Source of the DNA: Oppiella nova
Lineage: Eukaryota > Arthropoda > Arachnida > Sarcoptiformes > Oppiidae
Length of the DNA: 27,547 nt
Assembly: GCA_905397405.1 (NCBI GenBank)
Contig: CAJPVJ010000347.1
Span: 1 to 27,547, forward strand
Reading direction: 5' to 3'
Positions 12,376 through 22,238 of the stretch are shown piece by piece. Position 1 is the stretch's first letter. Every line of letters starts with the position of its first letter. The position numbers were made by a program, and so were the translations under genes. The notes beneath the pieces were generated by a model. The model did no database searches and had not been told where the DNA came from. It saw only the letters and a program-made list of their open reading frames with translations.

Positions 12376-13177
12376 TTTTTAAGGCAATTTAGCAATACTA
12401 ATTCAAATGCTTATAAGTTATAACACATACAATAGAAGAATATGAAAAAGTATTGTATTGTATATCATATTCAACAGACTATCTCACCATTTGGTTCAAT
12501 GCTAGATATGAGTTAATCTATTGGCAAATAAAAACTCATATCAAATGATGATCTGTTTAATGGTAGAGTCATATAACATGAATAAAGGCTTAAATTATGG
12601 AAAGGAAAGGCATCCAAATGCTGGCCCACCATTATTACTGATACCACACGCTATCTATTTATGAATCTATTTCTATGTTTGAGATGTTTTCGGAGTCCAC
12701 ACAAACTATATGTTCATTATATGAAAGATTATCACACATTAAGTATTACAATAAAATGCAGACAACAATTGCAAAGGATATAAATGGAGTGCATTTGCCA
12801 TTCGCTTAACCATTGGAGAACTGGATTGACAGCAATGCCTACACATCCTTATGATGCCATCAAAGATGATGTTCAGTTATATGGCCATTGAGAACAGGCC
12901 GGGGATAGGCATATGGGGGCTGACAATGCACAGCCAATTTACAGTATACCAGTGCGAGTGGACCCACAAATACATGAACCGGATGTGAGCCGATAAAAGT
13001 GCATTTGCCAGTCAGTCGCCAGTGGAGTGCACTGGCAGTTGGCGTGCGGCCCATCACACCATCACATGTATGTCCTCTCATGCCTTCCATTCATTGCCAT
13101 TTGTAACCAACAATCACATCAAAGAACTCTTTGATCCACTTTTATTCACTTAACAACAAATATATGATATCAAAGAG
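12376..13177. other. Mixed-composition stretch, no supported gene
   Basis: The left half is AT-rich. From about 12780 to 13110 GC rises well above the surrounding sequence. A 35-codon plus-strand frame (12784-12891) and a 76-codon minus-strand frame (12860-13090, ATG start) overlap here. Neither resembles a family I know, and neither has flanking splice evidence. A short perfect hairpin (GCCAGTG at 13018-13024, CACTGGC at 13030-13036) lies in the island. It may be a decayed element or a conserved non-coding block. Confidence 0.4.
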
Positions 13178-13522
13178 AGAGGAGAGAAGGAAGGGATGGT
13201 TTTAGTGATTATTTGAAATAATTAATCAAAANAGAGGTTTTAGGGCCCGGGTCTCATAAATAGCGCTAAACGACTAAACGGTTGTCTTTGAAATTGTATT
13301 CACATTTCAATTGATTACAAGTTTTAGATTTAATAATTTCGTAATCATAATGAATATAATATTTATGTGAATCAATGCGCTTACGAAATGTCATGTCATT
13401 AGCCCTTCCCGATAGAGAAGCCATTCTTAAGCACTGTATGAGTGTCTGAGAGGAACGTGAGCTCAACATCTAATGACAGCCAACAGATGAGAAGAGTTTG
13501 TTTGATGAGCTCCACAACCATT

Positions 13523-13798
13523 AACTGTATTGAAGGCAAATTGGCTTCACTTTCTGAAGACATGCAATCGATACTATGATACTATTTATTAACTCCGAGT
13601 GAAACTTATAAAAAGAGTGCCAAATGCCTGGCCAACGATGCCATCGAAGCACTCAAATAGTATTTAATGGTTGTCCTAAAAGCTTTATAACAACAAACAC
13701 CTTGTCTTTAATTTCCTCTTAAATGTCTCGCACTTTTCACTTCTTATCCAATAACCAGCTTTTGATTAATTATTTCAAATAATCACTAAAACCATCCC
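13523..13798. repeat. Tandem block A, copy 1 (276 bp)
   Basis: Repeated immediately afterwards at 13800-14067. Copy 1 carries 8 extra bases (in TTCTGAAGACATGCAATCG, against TTCATCAATCG) and differs at a handful of substitutions. It ends in AACCATCCC like copy 2. Both copies contain a short coding-looking stretch (CTGGCCAACGATGCCATCGA) that ends in a stop a few codons on. It is too short to call a gene. Confidence 0.92.
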
Positions 13799-13799
13799 A

Positions 13800-14067
13800 A
13801 ACTGTATTGAAGGCAAATTGGCTTCACTTTCATCAATCGATACTATGATACTATTTATTAACTCCGAGTGAAACTTATCAAAAGAGTGCCAAATGCCTGG
13901 CCAACGATGCCATCGAAACACTCTAAGAGTATTTAATGGTTGTCCTAAAAGCTTTATAACAACAAACACCTTGTCTTTAATTTCCTCTTAAATGTCTCGC
14001 ACTTTTCACTTCTTATCCAATAACCAGCTTTTGATTAATTATTTCAAATAATCACTAAAACCATCCC
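13800..14067. repeat. Tandem block A, copy 2 (268 bp)
   Basis: Second copy of the 13523 block, head-to-tail, one base after copy 1 ends. Its right edge (AACCATCCC) abuts the start of block B exactly. Confidence 0.92.
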
Positions 14068-14522
14068 TTCCTTCTCTCCTCTACTCTTAATGTCTTTTCA
14101 TTCATTTCTTTGATTTTGATTTTCTCCACATTCATATCAAATATTTAATTATTTTTGCAAACTTTTGCATTATTTTGTGATCAAATATACTAATATATCG
14201 ATATATAAAAATGTAATTGATTTACATTTGTGAGTGTAATTAACTAAGCTAAACAAATTAATTATAATGATTAAACATTTCATAGTTAAGATTTGTACAA
14301 GTTCTGAATATAATTCAGATATTTTAAGAATTCTGTTTAAATCAAACAATTATTTTTTATTACATAAACTTTTTATTAAATTTTTGTTTAAATCATTTAA
14401 AAATTATTTATATTTATATGAAATTTAATTGAGGTTTTAGTATTTATTACAATTATGTTTAGCTTTTAATTTAATAAAGAACTAAAAATATTGGAGTATT
14501 TATATTCAAAATATTTTGATAG
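14068..14522. repeat. Tandem block B, copy 1 (455 bp)
   Basis: Starts TTCCTTCTCTCCTCT and ends ATATTTTGATAG. It is repeated at 14524-14972. It is AT-rich, with no open reading frame of note. Confidence 0.93.
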
Positions 14523-14523
14523 A

Positions 14524-14972
14524 TTCCTTCTCTCCTCTACTCTTAATGTCTTTTCATTCATTTCTTTGATTTTGATTTTCTCCACATTCATATCAAATAT
14601 TTAATTATTTTTGCAAACTTTTGCATTATTTTGTGATCAAATATCTAATATATCGATATATAAAAATGTAATTGACTTACATTTGTGAGTGTAATTAACT
14701 AAACAAATTAATTATAATGATTAAACATTTCATAGTTAAGATTTGTACAGGTTCTGAATATAATTCAGATATTTTAAGAATTCTGTTTAAATCAAACAAT
14801 TATTTTTTATTACATAAACTTTTTATTCAACTTTTGTTCAAATCGTTTAAAAATTATTTATATTTATATGAAATTTAATTGAGGTTTTAGTATTTATTAC
14901 AATTATGTTTAGCTTTTAATTTAATAAAGAACTAAAAATATTGGAGTATTTATATTCAAAATATTTTGATAG
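14524..14972. repeat. Tandem block B, copy 2 (449 bp)
   Basis: Second copy of block B, head-to-tail one base after copy 1. It is 6 bases shorter: one base is missing near AATATCTAATAT, and five are missing where copy 1 has CTAAGCTAAACAAATT. A few substitutions are also visible. Confidence 0.93.
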
Positions 14973-15851
14973 CACTTATACTGTATCGCAATAAATATAA
15001 GTATCATTAAGTCTGAAGGAAAACAAATATAATTTCATAATAATTATGAATTGTAATAATAATAATCTTCTCTCTCCTTCATTGTTATTATTTGTCTCGA
15101 CTATACAGTAGACTAAACTCTAATAATACTTTATTAAGTCATTAGACTTTGATAATTATTATTATATTTGCTAATGTCGTGTATTTTCTGTCTTAATTTG
15201 AAGACAATCTTAATAAACAGATAATTTACTGTCTGAAATGAATCATTTTTAAAATTGTGTTTAGGTTTAAATTTATACAATCTATTAAAATTAATATTTA
15301 AGTACAAAGCATTTTTATAATTATCATGGATTATTTAGATTTACATTTTAAAAGTAAATTAGTAACTTATTATAGTTTAGCCGAAGTAAGGTATTAATTA
15401 AAGGCTCCTTAGTCATTTATAAATATAATTTTGGAATAGTTAGATATTATGTTAGTATATTATCTTGTGCTCATTTATAACAATATTATAAAAGAAGATT
15501 TTAATTAAAAATATTATTTTAATTAAAGTTTTCACAATTTATATTTTATCCATGAAAGATTAGATACATTATCTTAACTTATAATTTATAAGTTATACAG
15601 TAAAAAGTTAAAAGTATGTGCTTATATAATAACTTATTTAACCTGACATTATAAGTTATTTTATTAAATATTAATTAGTTTGCCTGTTTAAAAAATCATA
15701 TCTATTTAGTAATTTATATAAACAATAGTTTAAACTGCTACTGGTTTTACAATATTTAATCTCACCTTTCTATTAGACCCCTCGTAAAATAATATTTAAA
15801 TTCCTTAAATTTTTTGCCAATTGATTCGTGCGATAAATAGGTTCAAATCTT
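14973..15851. other. AT-rich gene-free region
   Basis: I see nothing supportable: no repeats, no coding-like composition, and AT content typical of the desert. The minus-strand frame at 15773-15997 overlaps the putative second exon of the candidate gene to the right, in another frame. Confidence 0.6.
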
Positions 15852-16268
15852 TTAGACAATTGTTTTGTGAATGTAATTAAAAGCAAAGCTATTTTGAGGG
15901 ACGAATTTAGCGGATGATTGATTTGAGTGTAAATGTGGTTCAATAGACTGTAAAGTATAGGCAATGAAGACAGAAATTGGCCGAAATATGATCGCAAACC
16001 AGTGTCTGTACGCGAAAACTCTTATAAAAGTGAGCATTAATTTGATGGATCCTGGAATCGATTCGTGCAGCACCTGCTTGTTATGGATGGCATGGATGGC
16101 ATGGATAGCATGGATGGCATGGATAGCATGGATGGGACCAACTCTTTCTCATTCATGTAATACTCAATCAGAGAATCAACGAAAAGTATTTAATGCAGGT
16201 TTTGGCGATACCTTAATCGTCACTTCGTGCGAGAGCTCTATGAACAGCACCTGCCCTTTGAATGCCAT
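15852..16268 (-). CDS. Candidate small two-exon gene, unrecognised (weak)
   Basis: This is an inference from splice logic only. Minus-strand exon 1 (16268 down to 16212) reads MAFKGQVLFIELSHEVTIK in 19 codons and ends AAG before a GTATCG donor. A 138-nt interval follows and ends AAGCAG. Exon 2 (16073 down to 15852) continues in phase 0 as VLHESIPGSIKLMLTF and on to a stop, giving 92 residues with a hydrophobic stretch around the HWFAIIFRPISVFIAY segment. The putative intron holds the 9-bp minisatellite. The ATG is directly preceded by an in-frame stop, so exon 1 could instead be an internal exon starting at GGGCAG|GTG. I recognise no family. A plus-strand 142-codon frame (15964-16392) overlaps it and runs through the repeat as WMAWMAWIAW. 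At most one of the two is real, and neither may be. Confidence 0.22.
16083..16136. repeat. 9-bp minisatellite, six units
   Basis: Six tandem 9-mers of the form ATGGATRGC, with third triplets GGC, GGC, AGC, GGC, AGC, GGG. Because the unit is a multiple of three, every frame through it stays open. This explains the overlapping 142-codon plus-strand frame. Confidence 0.95.
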
Positions 16269-16392
16269 TTATGCCATTTTCTTATATAATTCATGCCAAA
16301 CACCATTCACACCACACCATCCAATTCACTCACTTCAAGACTTTTTGTCTTTACTTTTTTCTACTAAATTTGTTTTGCTATCTAAACAATAA

Positions 16393-18400
16393 TTATTACC
16401 TGACTCTTGAACTCACTGTACATTAAATCCTTATTTTTGTTTTATTAGTATTATAATATTTTTATAATTATTATTTTAATTTCGTATTAATATTCCATAC
16501 AATAACGTTATTAATTAATTATTTAACAAAGGCTCTTTTCTAGTAACTTATGAGAATATTGTTTGAAATAATGTTTTTTCTTAAGTATTACGAAAGATTT
16601 TGACTTTAATGTAATCTTAATCTGAAGTGAGACAACAAAAATAGTTGTGTACAACTATTAATCAATTATGGGTTTCTTAATACCACCCACTGGTCATCCA
16701 TATAATCAAATATTAGTTTTTTATTCTTTTAAAGTGTAAAATATTGAGAATAAAGACGTTTTGTTTGCTAATACTTATCTCATTTTTAACATATTAAAGG
16801 CTAATATCCTGTTTGAAAGTCCGTCAAAATAATTAATGTGTTTAGAGTTCAACTGTATCTCCGATTTGTTATTTAGTGGAAAATTTTCTATGAATTTCCT
16901 GTAGTCTTAGAATTGACCACAAAATGATTAATTATTGCTTTTTGAAATAAATTTTTACTAAATTTTATACCAAGTTAGTGCATAAAATTTAATACAGAAA
17001 TTCAATCAAATCTATCAAACACTTACATTTTAATAATCTACAAGATTAATCACTCGTACCTAGACTACATTGCTAGAATGTATTGCTACTAACATTCAAT
17101 TGTGAAATAATATAGTACATAATATGTACAGTATTATATATTATACTGTATATTTTTTATTTAAAATATTTAATATTTTATTTAAGATTATCAGTGTTTA
17201 ATGTACATTTAATTGAGTAAAATTTTTGATCAATTTATATACAGTACAAGATATTTTTAATATGATAGGTTGTATTTAAGTATATAAATTATTTTAATAA
17301 GTTGTATTTTATTTGTCATTTGTAAAGTAATTTTAAATAATTAACTCAACAAATAAAAACTTTCCTGACTTTGTTTTTGATTTAAAATAAATGTTTTCTT
17401 GTGTACTATATACTGTATATTACATATCATTACACATCTAAAAACAACTGAAAATCATTTAATTTAATCACTTATGATATTCATTACAACTATAGTACAG
17501 AATAATAAGGACTTATTTTTATCTTCAAAATTATACTCTAAATAATTTAATCCCAGATTTTATGGATATTTTCCAACAGATTTAATGTTTAATATTGCAG
17601 TCATTTAAATAATTGTTTGCTTTCATTAGTTTTTACAACAGATTTCATTTTAATTACTTAATATCAGTCATAATTAAAATAATTATAATTTGCAATCAAA
17701 AGTTTACATTAAATTTAGTTCTAATTAAACCCACATTTATGAACATAAAAATATAATATATTCACAAAACTTATAAAAGGCATTAATAAAATCAGTCGAT
17801 TGACAGTGTATTTATATAAAAATTAAATGAAATGTATGATTTGAACGGTATAAGAATTTGTATGTACAGTATATGAATAGATATAAGTTATGATAAGATT
17901 TAAATTACATGTTTTATATACTAAGTTACTTACTTGTAAAACAAAATTTCAAATTGATCATTTAGACATTTAATTAGTAAAAATAAATGACAAAATATTA
18001 TATGTCCAAGGTAAGCTATTGTAATGAATGCTATTAGAATTAGATTCTCAATACTGGAAAAGATTGAATAGACAGACGTTTGAAAGTAAAGAGACATCTA
18101 TTTACTAAATTCTTAATACTCTCATTGAATGCTTTGTTTGCCACCAAATCCCAAATTCTTGTCACAGATTTAATATAAGAATTTCAATAATTATTTTACC
18201 ATTTTATATAATTGTTTTTCCAAGAAAGTGGATTCTGTCATAATGAACCTGGATGAAATGGAAACTGATAGCACGTAGATTATTTAATGTTAGATTTAAT
18301 ATATTTATAATAAAGATAATTATGAATTAAATATAGTATTTGGTGTCATAAAATACCATAAGTATAGTTGAGGCAAAATATATACATTGAATATGAATAG
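16393..18400. other. AT-rich gene-free region
   Basis: No gene or long repeat is seen. The region carries several copies of ATACTGTA/TACAGTAT (17127, 17143, 17410, 17865). At 17127-17150 two of them face each other as arms of a possible stem. The final part should contain the 3' untranslated region of the minus-strand gene that stops at 18401. I see no canonical AATAAA within about 100 bases of that stop. Confidence 0.6.
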
Positions 18401-18863
18401 TTATGATTGTTCAGGGTGGTTTTGTTTGATGTTGTGCATGACGAGGGCGGCCAACACGAGAATAAGCATTTCGAAAGTGAGACAAACGTAATACCAGGTC
18501 TTGAGGGGGAAGTTGTGGAAGAAGGCCAGAAGCCAAGTGACCACTCGTAGCAGAATAGACATCAACACAAACACCGCATATGAGGTCATGACGTGATAGT
18601 TGTTCTTATAGGAGGCGTACAGACCCATCAAACCAAAGATTATGAAACCTAAGCATTGCATCCATTTGTGACACATATGAAGACAAATGATGATGAGGTG
18701 AGCGCTTACCCACGCAAATGGTGGCCAACTGTCCCCCAATGAAGCTGCCGTTTACGTCCCAATACTCGGCATAATTAATGTTTCCCCAAATGAAGCCAAA
18801 TATTGACGACCCGATGATCAGTGTATTGCAAAACATGAATACATATTTGAATTTCGAGAGCAT
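18401..18863 (-). CDS. Tetraspanin-like four-helix membrane protein, 133 aa, two exons
   Basis: Exon 1 is 18863 down to 18710, and exon 2 is 18648 down to 18401. The 61-nt intron has a GTAAGC donor and a CTTAG acceptor, and splicing joins ..ATICV-G-FIIFG.. in phase. The protein has four hydrophobic segments at about residues 6-27, 43-63, 71-95 and 103-123. A first loop of about 15 residues carries a possible N-glycosylation site (NGS, 38-40). The start (LSKFKYVFMFCN) and the TM2-TM3 passage (GFIIFGLMGLYASYKNN) have the flavour of tetraspanin TM1-TM3. However, only about seven residues separate helices 3 and 4, so the large extracellular loop with the CCG motif is absent. It is therefore tetraspanin-like at best, and could belong to another arthropod four-TM family. 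No function is assigned. The ATG context CAAAATG is good. The next gene in the same orientation also encodes four helices. Confidence 0.8.
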
Positions 18864-19556
18864 TTTGCGATCCCTTTCCGAACTGCGGTTCGCCTATCGC
18901 TGAAGACAACTGCCAACTGTCTGACAATCCGTGCTTTCGAGGCATTGTCAGCACTGTTAGATGTTTTGGACAAATATCACTCCATTATGTTTGGGTGTGT
19001 TCTCTGTGTTCACACAATTCATTAAACCGATAGAATTTTTTTCGGAAGAAATTCTCTGTTATTATTCATTATTTTCAATGCTTTTTCATATTCTGTAAAG
19101 ACTTTGAAAGACTATTCCCTTTTAGGGTTTTAATCAATTTAATGACTGAATTACTAATCCAATCATTTCGCATATCTTTCTCTGTATCGAAATATATTTT
19201 TATAAATATTTCCACATCAAAAGTTTTAAATAATTTCTGTTGTTTTGAGAAACTATTATATAATATATATATATTTCATAATTTTAACGACAAGTTATAT
19301 AACCATTGGATGACTCGATAGACGCCCTGTTTTGTGATCTAATCAGCGATTATTTGTTTGCCTTAATTCAATAAATTCACGCAATTCTATAACAAGAATT
19401 CAAACACAAGTCTTTCTCTAGTTTTATATTTTATTTAATGTTTGTATATAAATAAAATTCATTATTTTGTTTCTAAATTATTAATTTTTTCATATAAAAT
19501 CATTTCGATCGCAAAATTAATATAATAAATTATTAGTTAAGTATTGTTTCTGTAAA
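18864..19556. other. Intergenic region
   Basis: The first about 150 bases are GC-richer and should hold the promoter and 5' untranslated region of the tetraspanin-like gene. An 8-bp inverted repeat, CTGACAAT (18921-18928) and ATTGTCAG (18944-18951), sits there. The rest is AT-rich and should include the 3' untranslated region of the gene stopping at 19557. TTTATT at 19430-19435 (AATAAA on the minus strand) lies about 120 bases past that stop and is a plausible poly(A) signal. Confidence 0.5.
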
Positions 19557-20201
19557 TTAGTCTTTATTTTCGTTAGGATTTATGTGAAGACTTTTAATCG
19601 CTTTATTATACTTTCTAAATTTAAATATCGTTTCTCTTAAAACCATCAAAAATACAATTAATGCAAAATAAATGGCAAACAAAATGACTGAAGAAATAAA
19701 ATCCAAATAATGAAAATGAAGCTTAAATTTGACTATTCTTTGCCTCAAATACTCTCTGAAGCTCTCGATTGCGAAGAAATACGTGAATAAAACAATGTTT
19801 CCTAAAAAGCTTGCGATTAAATAGATCCACATAATTAATACAAATATTAGGTTTAAAGTCATTTGCTTTTTCCTAACACTTCTTTCAAAGATAAGTATCG
19901 ATACGATTGCCAACAGATTGTAAAGGAGTCCTAATAAATGAATATATGGCAAAAGCTTCTCAGTTATCATGTCGTAAATCAATGCAACAATATTTGCCGA
20001 ATACCAATACATGAGTAAAATGCATATAATTAATAGTGTTTTTCTTATGGCAATAATTCTCTGTCGATATCTTTCAGCTTTAATTATAGCTAAATCTGGT
20101 TTCCATGTCTCGAATGAATAGGTTTTCGTCAGTTTGCTTCGCTGCCATTCCTCCAGATTCTTCAGTCTCTCCACCGCTTTGTTTCTCTTCGTTTTGGCCA
20201 T
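19557..20201 (-). CDS. Unrecognised four-helix membrane protein, 214 aa
   Basis: Single uninterrupted frame. I place the start at the ATG at 20201 (MAKTKRNKAVERL). The frame extends 12 codons further upstream but only to a GTG, and this ATG has a good context (AAATATGG). The protein has a basic N-terminal cytoplasmic-type stretch of about 50 residues rich in Lys and Arg. Four hydrophobic segments follow at about 54-76, 86-105, 117-143 and 167-188, then a short charged tail ending NPNENKD. I recognise no family and no catalytic motif. Codon use is clearly more AT-rich than in ACMSD or CPSF2, which suggests weak constraint or a lineage-specific gene. It lies between the tetraspanin-like gene and ACMSD on the same strand, with about 700 bp of spacing on each side. 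A membrane-protein topology is well supported; that it is expressed is an inference from length and hydrophobic periodicity. Confidence 0.68.
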   Translation of the reverse strand: MAKTKRNKAVERLKNLEEWQRSKLTKTYSFETWKPDLAIIKAERYRQRIIAIRKTLLIICILLMYWYSANIVALIYDMITEKLLPYIHLLGLLYNLLAIVSILIFERSVRKKQMTLNLIFVLIMWIYLIASFLGNIVLFTYFFAIESFREYLRQRIVKFKLHFHYLDFISSVILFAIYFALIVFLMVLRETIFKFRKYNKAIKSLHINPNENKD

Positions 20202-20963
20202 ATTTTTCACTTCAATCACCTCTTTTTCATTCAACACTTATTTGAGAATTTTCTTTTGTTTAAATATTTATGTTTTTGTTAATTCACGTGAAATCAAACT
20301 ACAGTAATAGCATAGTATTATTAAGTCTGTAAGATTTTTATTGATTTATTAATTATTTGCTTTTAAAGTTATTTTATGTTATTTTGTTTTATCTTATAAT
20401 AAAATTTATTTTAAGATCTCACAACTTAAGCATTTTATATTCTAGTTTTTAAACAATATTCTAAATATTATATATTTTTTTATTAATGTTCCGTCTAAAT
20501 AACAGAGTTTTTTAGTTTTAATTAGTTTTACTTTATGAAATTATCTAAAGTTTATACTGTATAATGTTAATTATTGATATAATAAATATAAAATAAAGTA
20601 AATGGTCATTTATACTGATTAAGTATAAATGTTTACGAAATAGTAACTATGAGACAAGTGGTCTCATCTTTAATAAATTGTTTACTAAAATATTCCGATG
20701 ACATCATAAATCAGTTTATCTGTTGTATAGTTACTACAGTTTATCTCATAAATTCCAATAAACTGTAAAATTAAAGTCATTAATGAATAATTTTCCTTCA
20801 AATTGATTTCAAAAATCGTTTATTTTATACACAAGATATGGATACAGTTTATCTGAAACTTGATTTCAAAAAACATTTTCTAAAAGCGTTTAATCAATAA
20901 AAAGGATTTCTTTATAATTGATAGCAATAGTCGATAAGAGAGAAAGAACTTTGTATTCACTGT
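20202..20963. other. Intergenic region
   Basis: AT-rich with no gene. It should hold the promoter of the 214-aa gene and the 3' end of ACMSD. TTTATT at 20819-20824 gives a minus-strand AATAAA about 140 bases past the ACMSD stop. TTTAAT at 20889 (minus ATTAAA) is a closer variant. One ATACTGTA copy lies at 20554-20561. Confidence 0.5.
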
Positions 20964-22238
20964 TCAGACCGAATATCGATTGATATCAATGTCGAGGAAT
21001 TTACAAACATTTTCACTCAAGAGCTTCTTTTTCAAGCCATCACTCAAATGCATACTTTTCTCTATCATTAATCCGGGTCTGTGTTCGCCCAATAGAAACG
21101 GATAATCGCTTCCCAGAAATATCGAGTCCTGAGATATAAATTGCATTCAATTTAATAAATATTATTATGTTTTCAAATGAAATAATTGTTTCACGACTTC
21201 TCCGAAGTGGTTGAGCGCCAGATTGAGAGCGCCTTCGCTGTGAACCAAGGAATCGCAATATATTTGTGTCGTATATTTAGAGGGTGGGAATGGGTTAGCT
21301 TTGAAATCTGCTGGGTATACGTGAAAGCCGTGCTCCGCCCGACCCATAATGTACGGCAACATCCCTGAGCCGTGAGCTAACGCTATGCGAAGTTTGGGGA
21401 ATCTCTCTAAAACTCCGCTGAAAATCATCGCCAAAACAGCGGCAGTGGTTTCGGCGGGCATTCCCACGATGTATGGCAACCAGTATTTGGAGAACCGACC
21501 GCTCATTTGCATATCCCAGGGATGTATGAAAATCGGAAAATTCAACTCTTCAGCCGTTTTCCAAATGGGATCAAACATAGGGTCGTCGAGTCCTAACTCA
21601 TTCACGTGACTCCCAATTATGACTCCATTTAGCTTTAAATCATTTTTACATCTTCTCATCTCTTCGATCGCAAGAGTAGTCGATTGCAAGGGAATGGTTC
21701 CCAAACCGACGAACCGGGAGGGAGTACTTCGCACCACTCCAGCCAAATGATTGTTCAATAAGCGACATAAATATGCCGTGTCATTAGGTTTGGCCCAATA
21801 ACTGAACATTACGGGCACTGTTGACAGCACCTGAACAGTCACTCCTGTCATGTTTAGACGGATTAGGGATTAGTCATAATTTATAGCAAATGCTAAAAAT
21901 CTTCGCAAATTAGTTAAAATAATTTATTTGTAGCAAAAGTAGTGAACCCATAGTAACTGACCAGTGTCATCCATGTCTTTGAGGCGCACAGAAGTGGACC
22001 AAACCTTGTGATCGACGGGACGGAAAACAGTTCCGTCGTCTTTCATCATAAGCGCCTTCCCATCGTCCGTGTGTTTCATACTTATCCAACCCGTATAACC
22101 ACATCTCTTATGTGATAATCATTTATAAGTTTATTAGCAATCAATTGGCAAAAAAAAGTTCACAAAACTTCTCACTTGTGCGAGATCTGGCCATCTTTCG
22201 GGTAAAATATGTGAATGGAAGTCAATTTTGGTCAACAT
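20964..22238 (-). CDS. ACMSD: 2-amino-3-carboxymuconate-6-semialdehyde decarboxylase, four exons
   Basis: ACMSD decarboxylates the kynurenine-pathway intermediate ACMS, diverting it from quinolinate and NAD synthesis. It is a zinc enzyme of the amidohydrolase superfamily. Minus-strand exons are 22238-22176, 22106-21962, 21844-21198 and 21128-20964; introns are 69, 117 and 69 nt. The product is 339 residues (human about 336) and complete. Zinc ligands are visible as DFHSH (H8, H10), IHPWD (H177) and GSDYPF (D293). The catalytic-type histidine is in LAHGSG (H227), and the substrate-binding-type arginine is in TVFRPV (R50). STVPVMFSYWAKP and KYWLP..VGMPAETT are strongly family-like. Exon 1 (MLTKIDFHSHILPERWPDL) and exon 2 are too short to show as long frames. 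The third donor is uncertain: GAA|GTCGTG aligns without a gap, while GTC|GTGAAA would add one valine. The gene lies downstream of CPSF2 on the same strand. Confidence 0.95.

Larger units (their letters stand above)
13178..14082. repeat. Perfect 54-bp inverted repeat (arms 13178-13231 and 14029-14082)
   Basis: The left arm is the exact reverse complement of the right arm over 54 bases. The right arm spans the junction between the end of tandem block A' and the start of block B. So the left arm is an inverted copy of that junction, not of either block alone. The only ambiguous base in the window (N, 13232) sits at the inner edge of the left arm. This may be a genuine rearrangement scar or an assembly join. 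Confidence 0.88.

Noticed and set aside
13266-13969. Minus-strand frames at 13266 and 13775
   Set aside because: They lie in the rearranged duplicated block, and the two copies do not preserve the frame.
15964-16392. Plus-strand 142-codon frame
   Set aside because: It is kept open partly by the 9-bp minisatellite (a multiple of three). It is Cys-rich at random and has no recognisable family. The minus-strand spliced reading is slightly better, though also weak.
21040-21609. Other frames over ACMSD exon 3 on both strands
   Set aside because: Overlap shadows without family resemblance.
20964-21851. Two separate ACMSD frames starting at internal methionines (21146 and 21851)
   Set aside because: Those methionines lie in intron sequence or just inside it. 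The true product is spliced from four exons, with the start at 22238.
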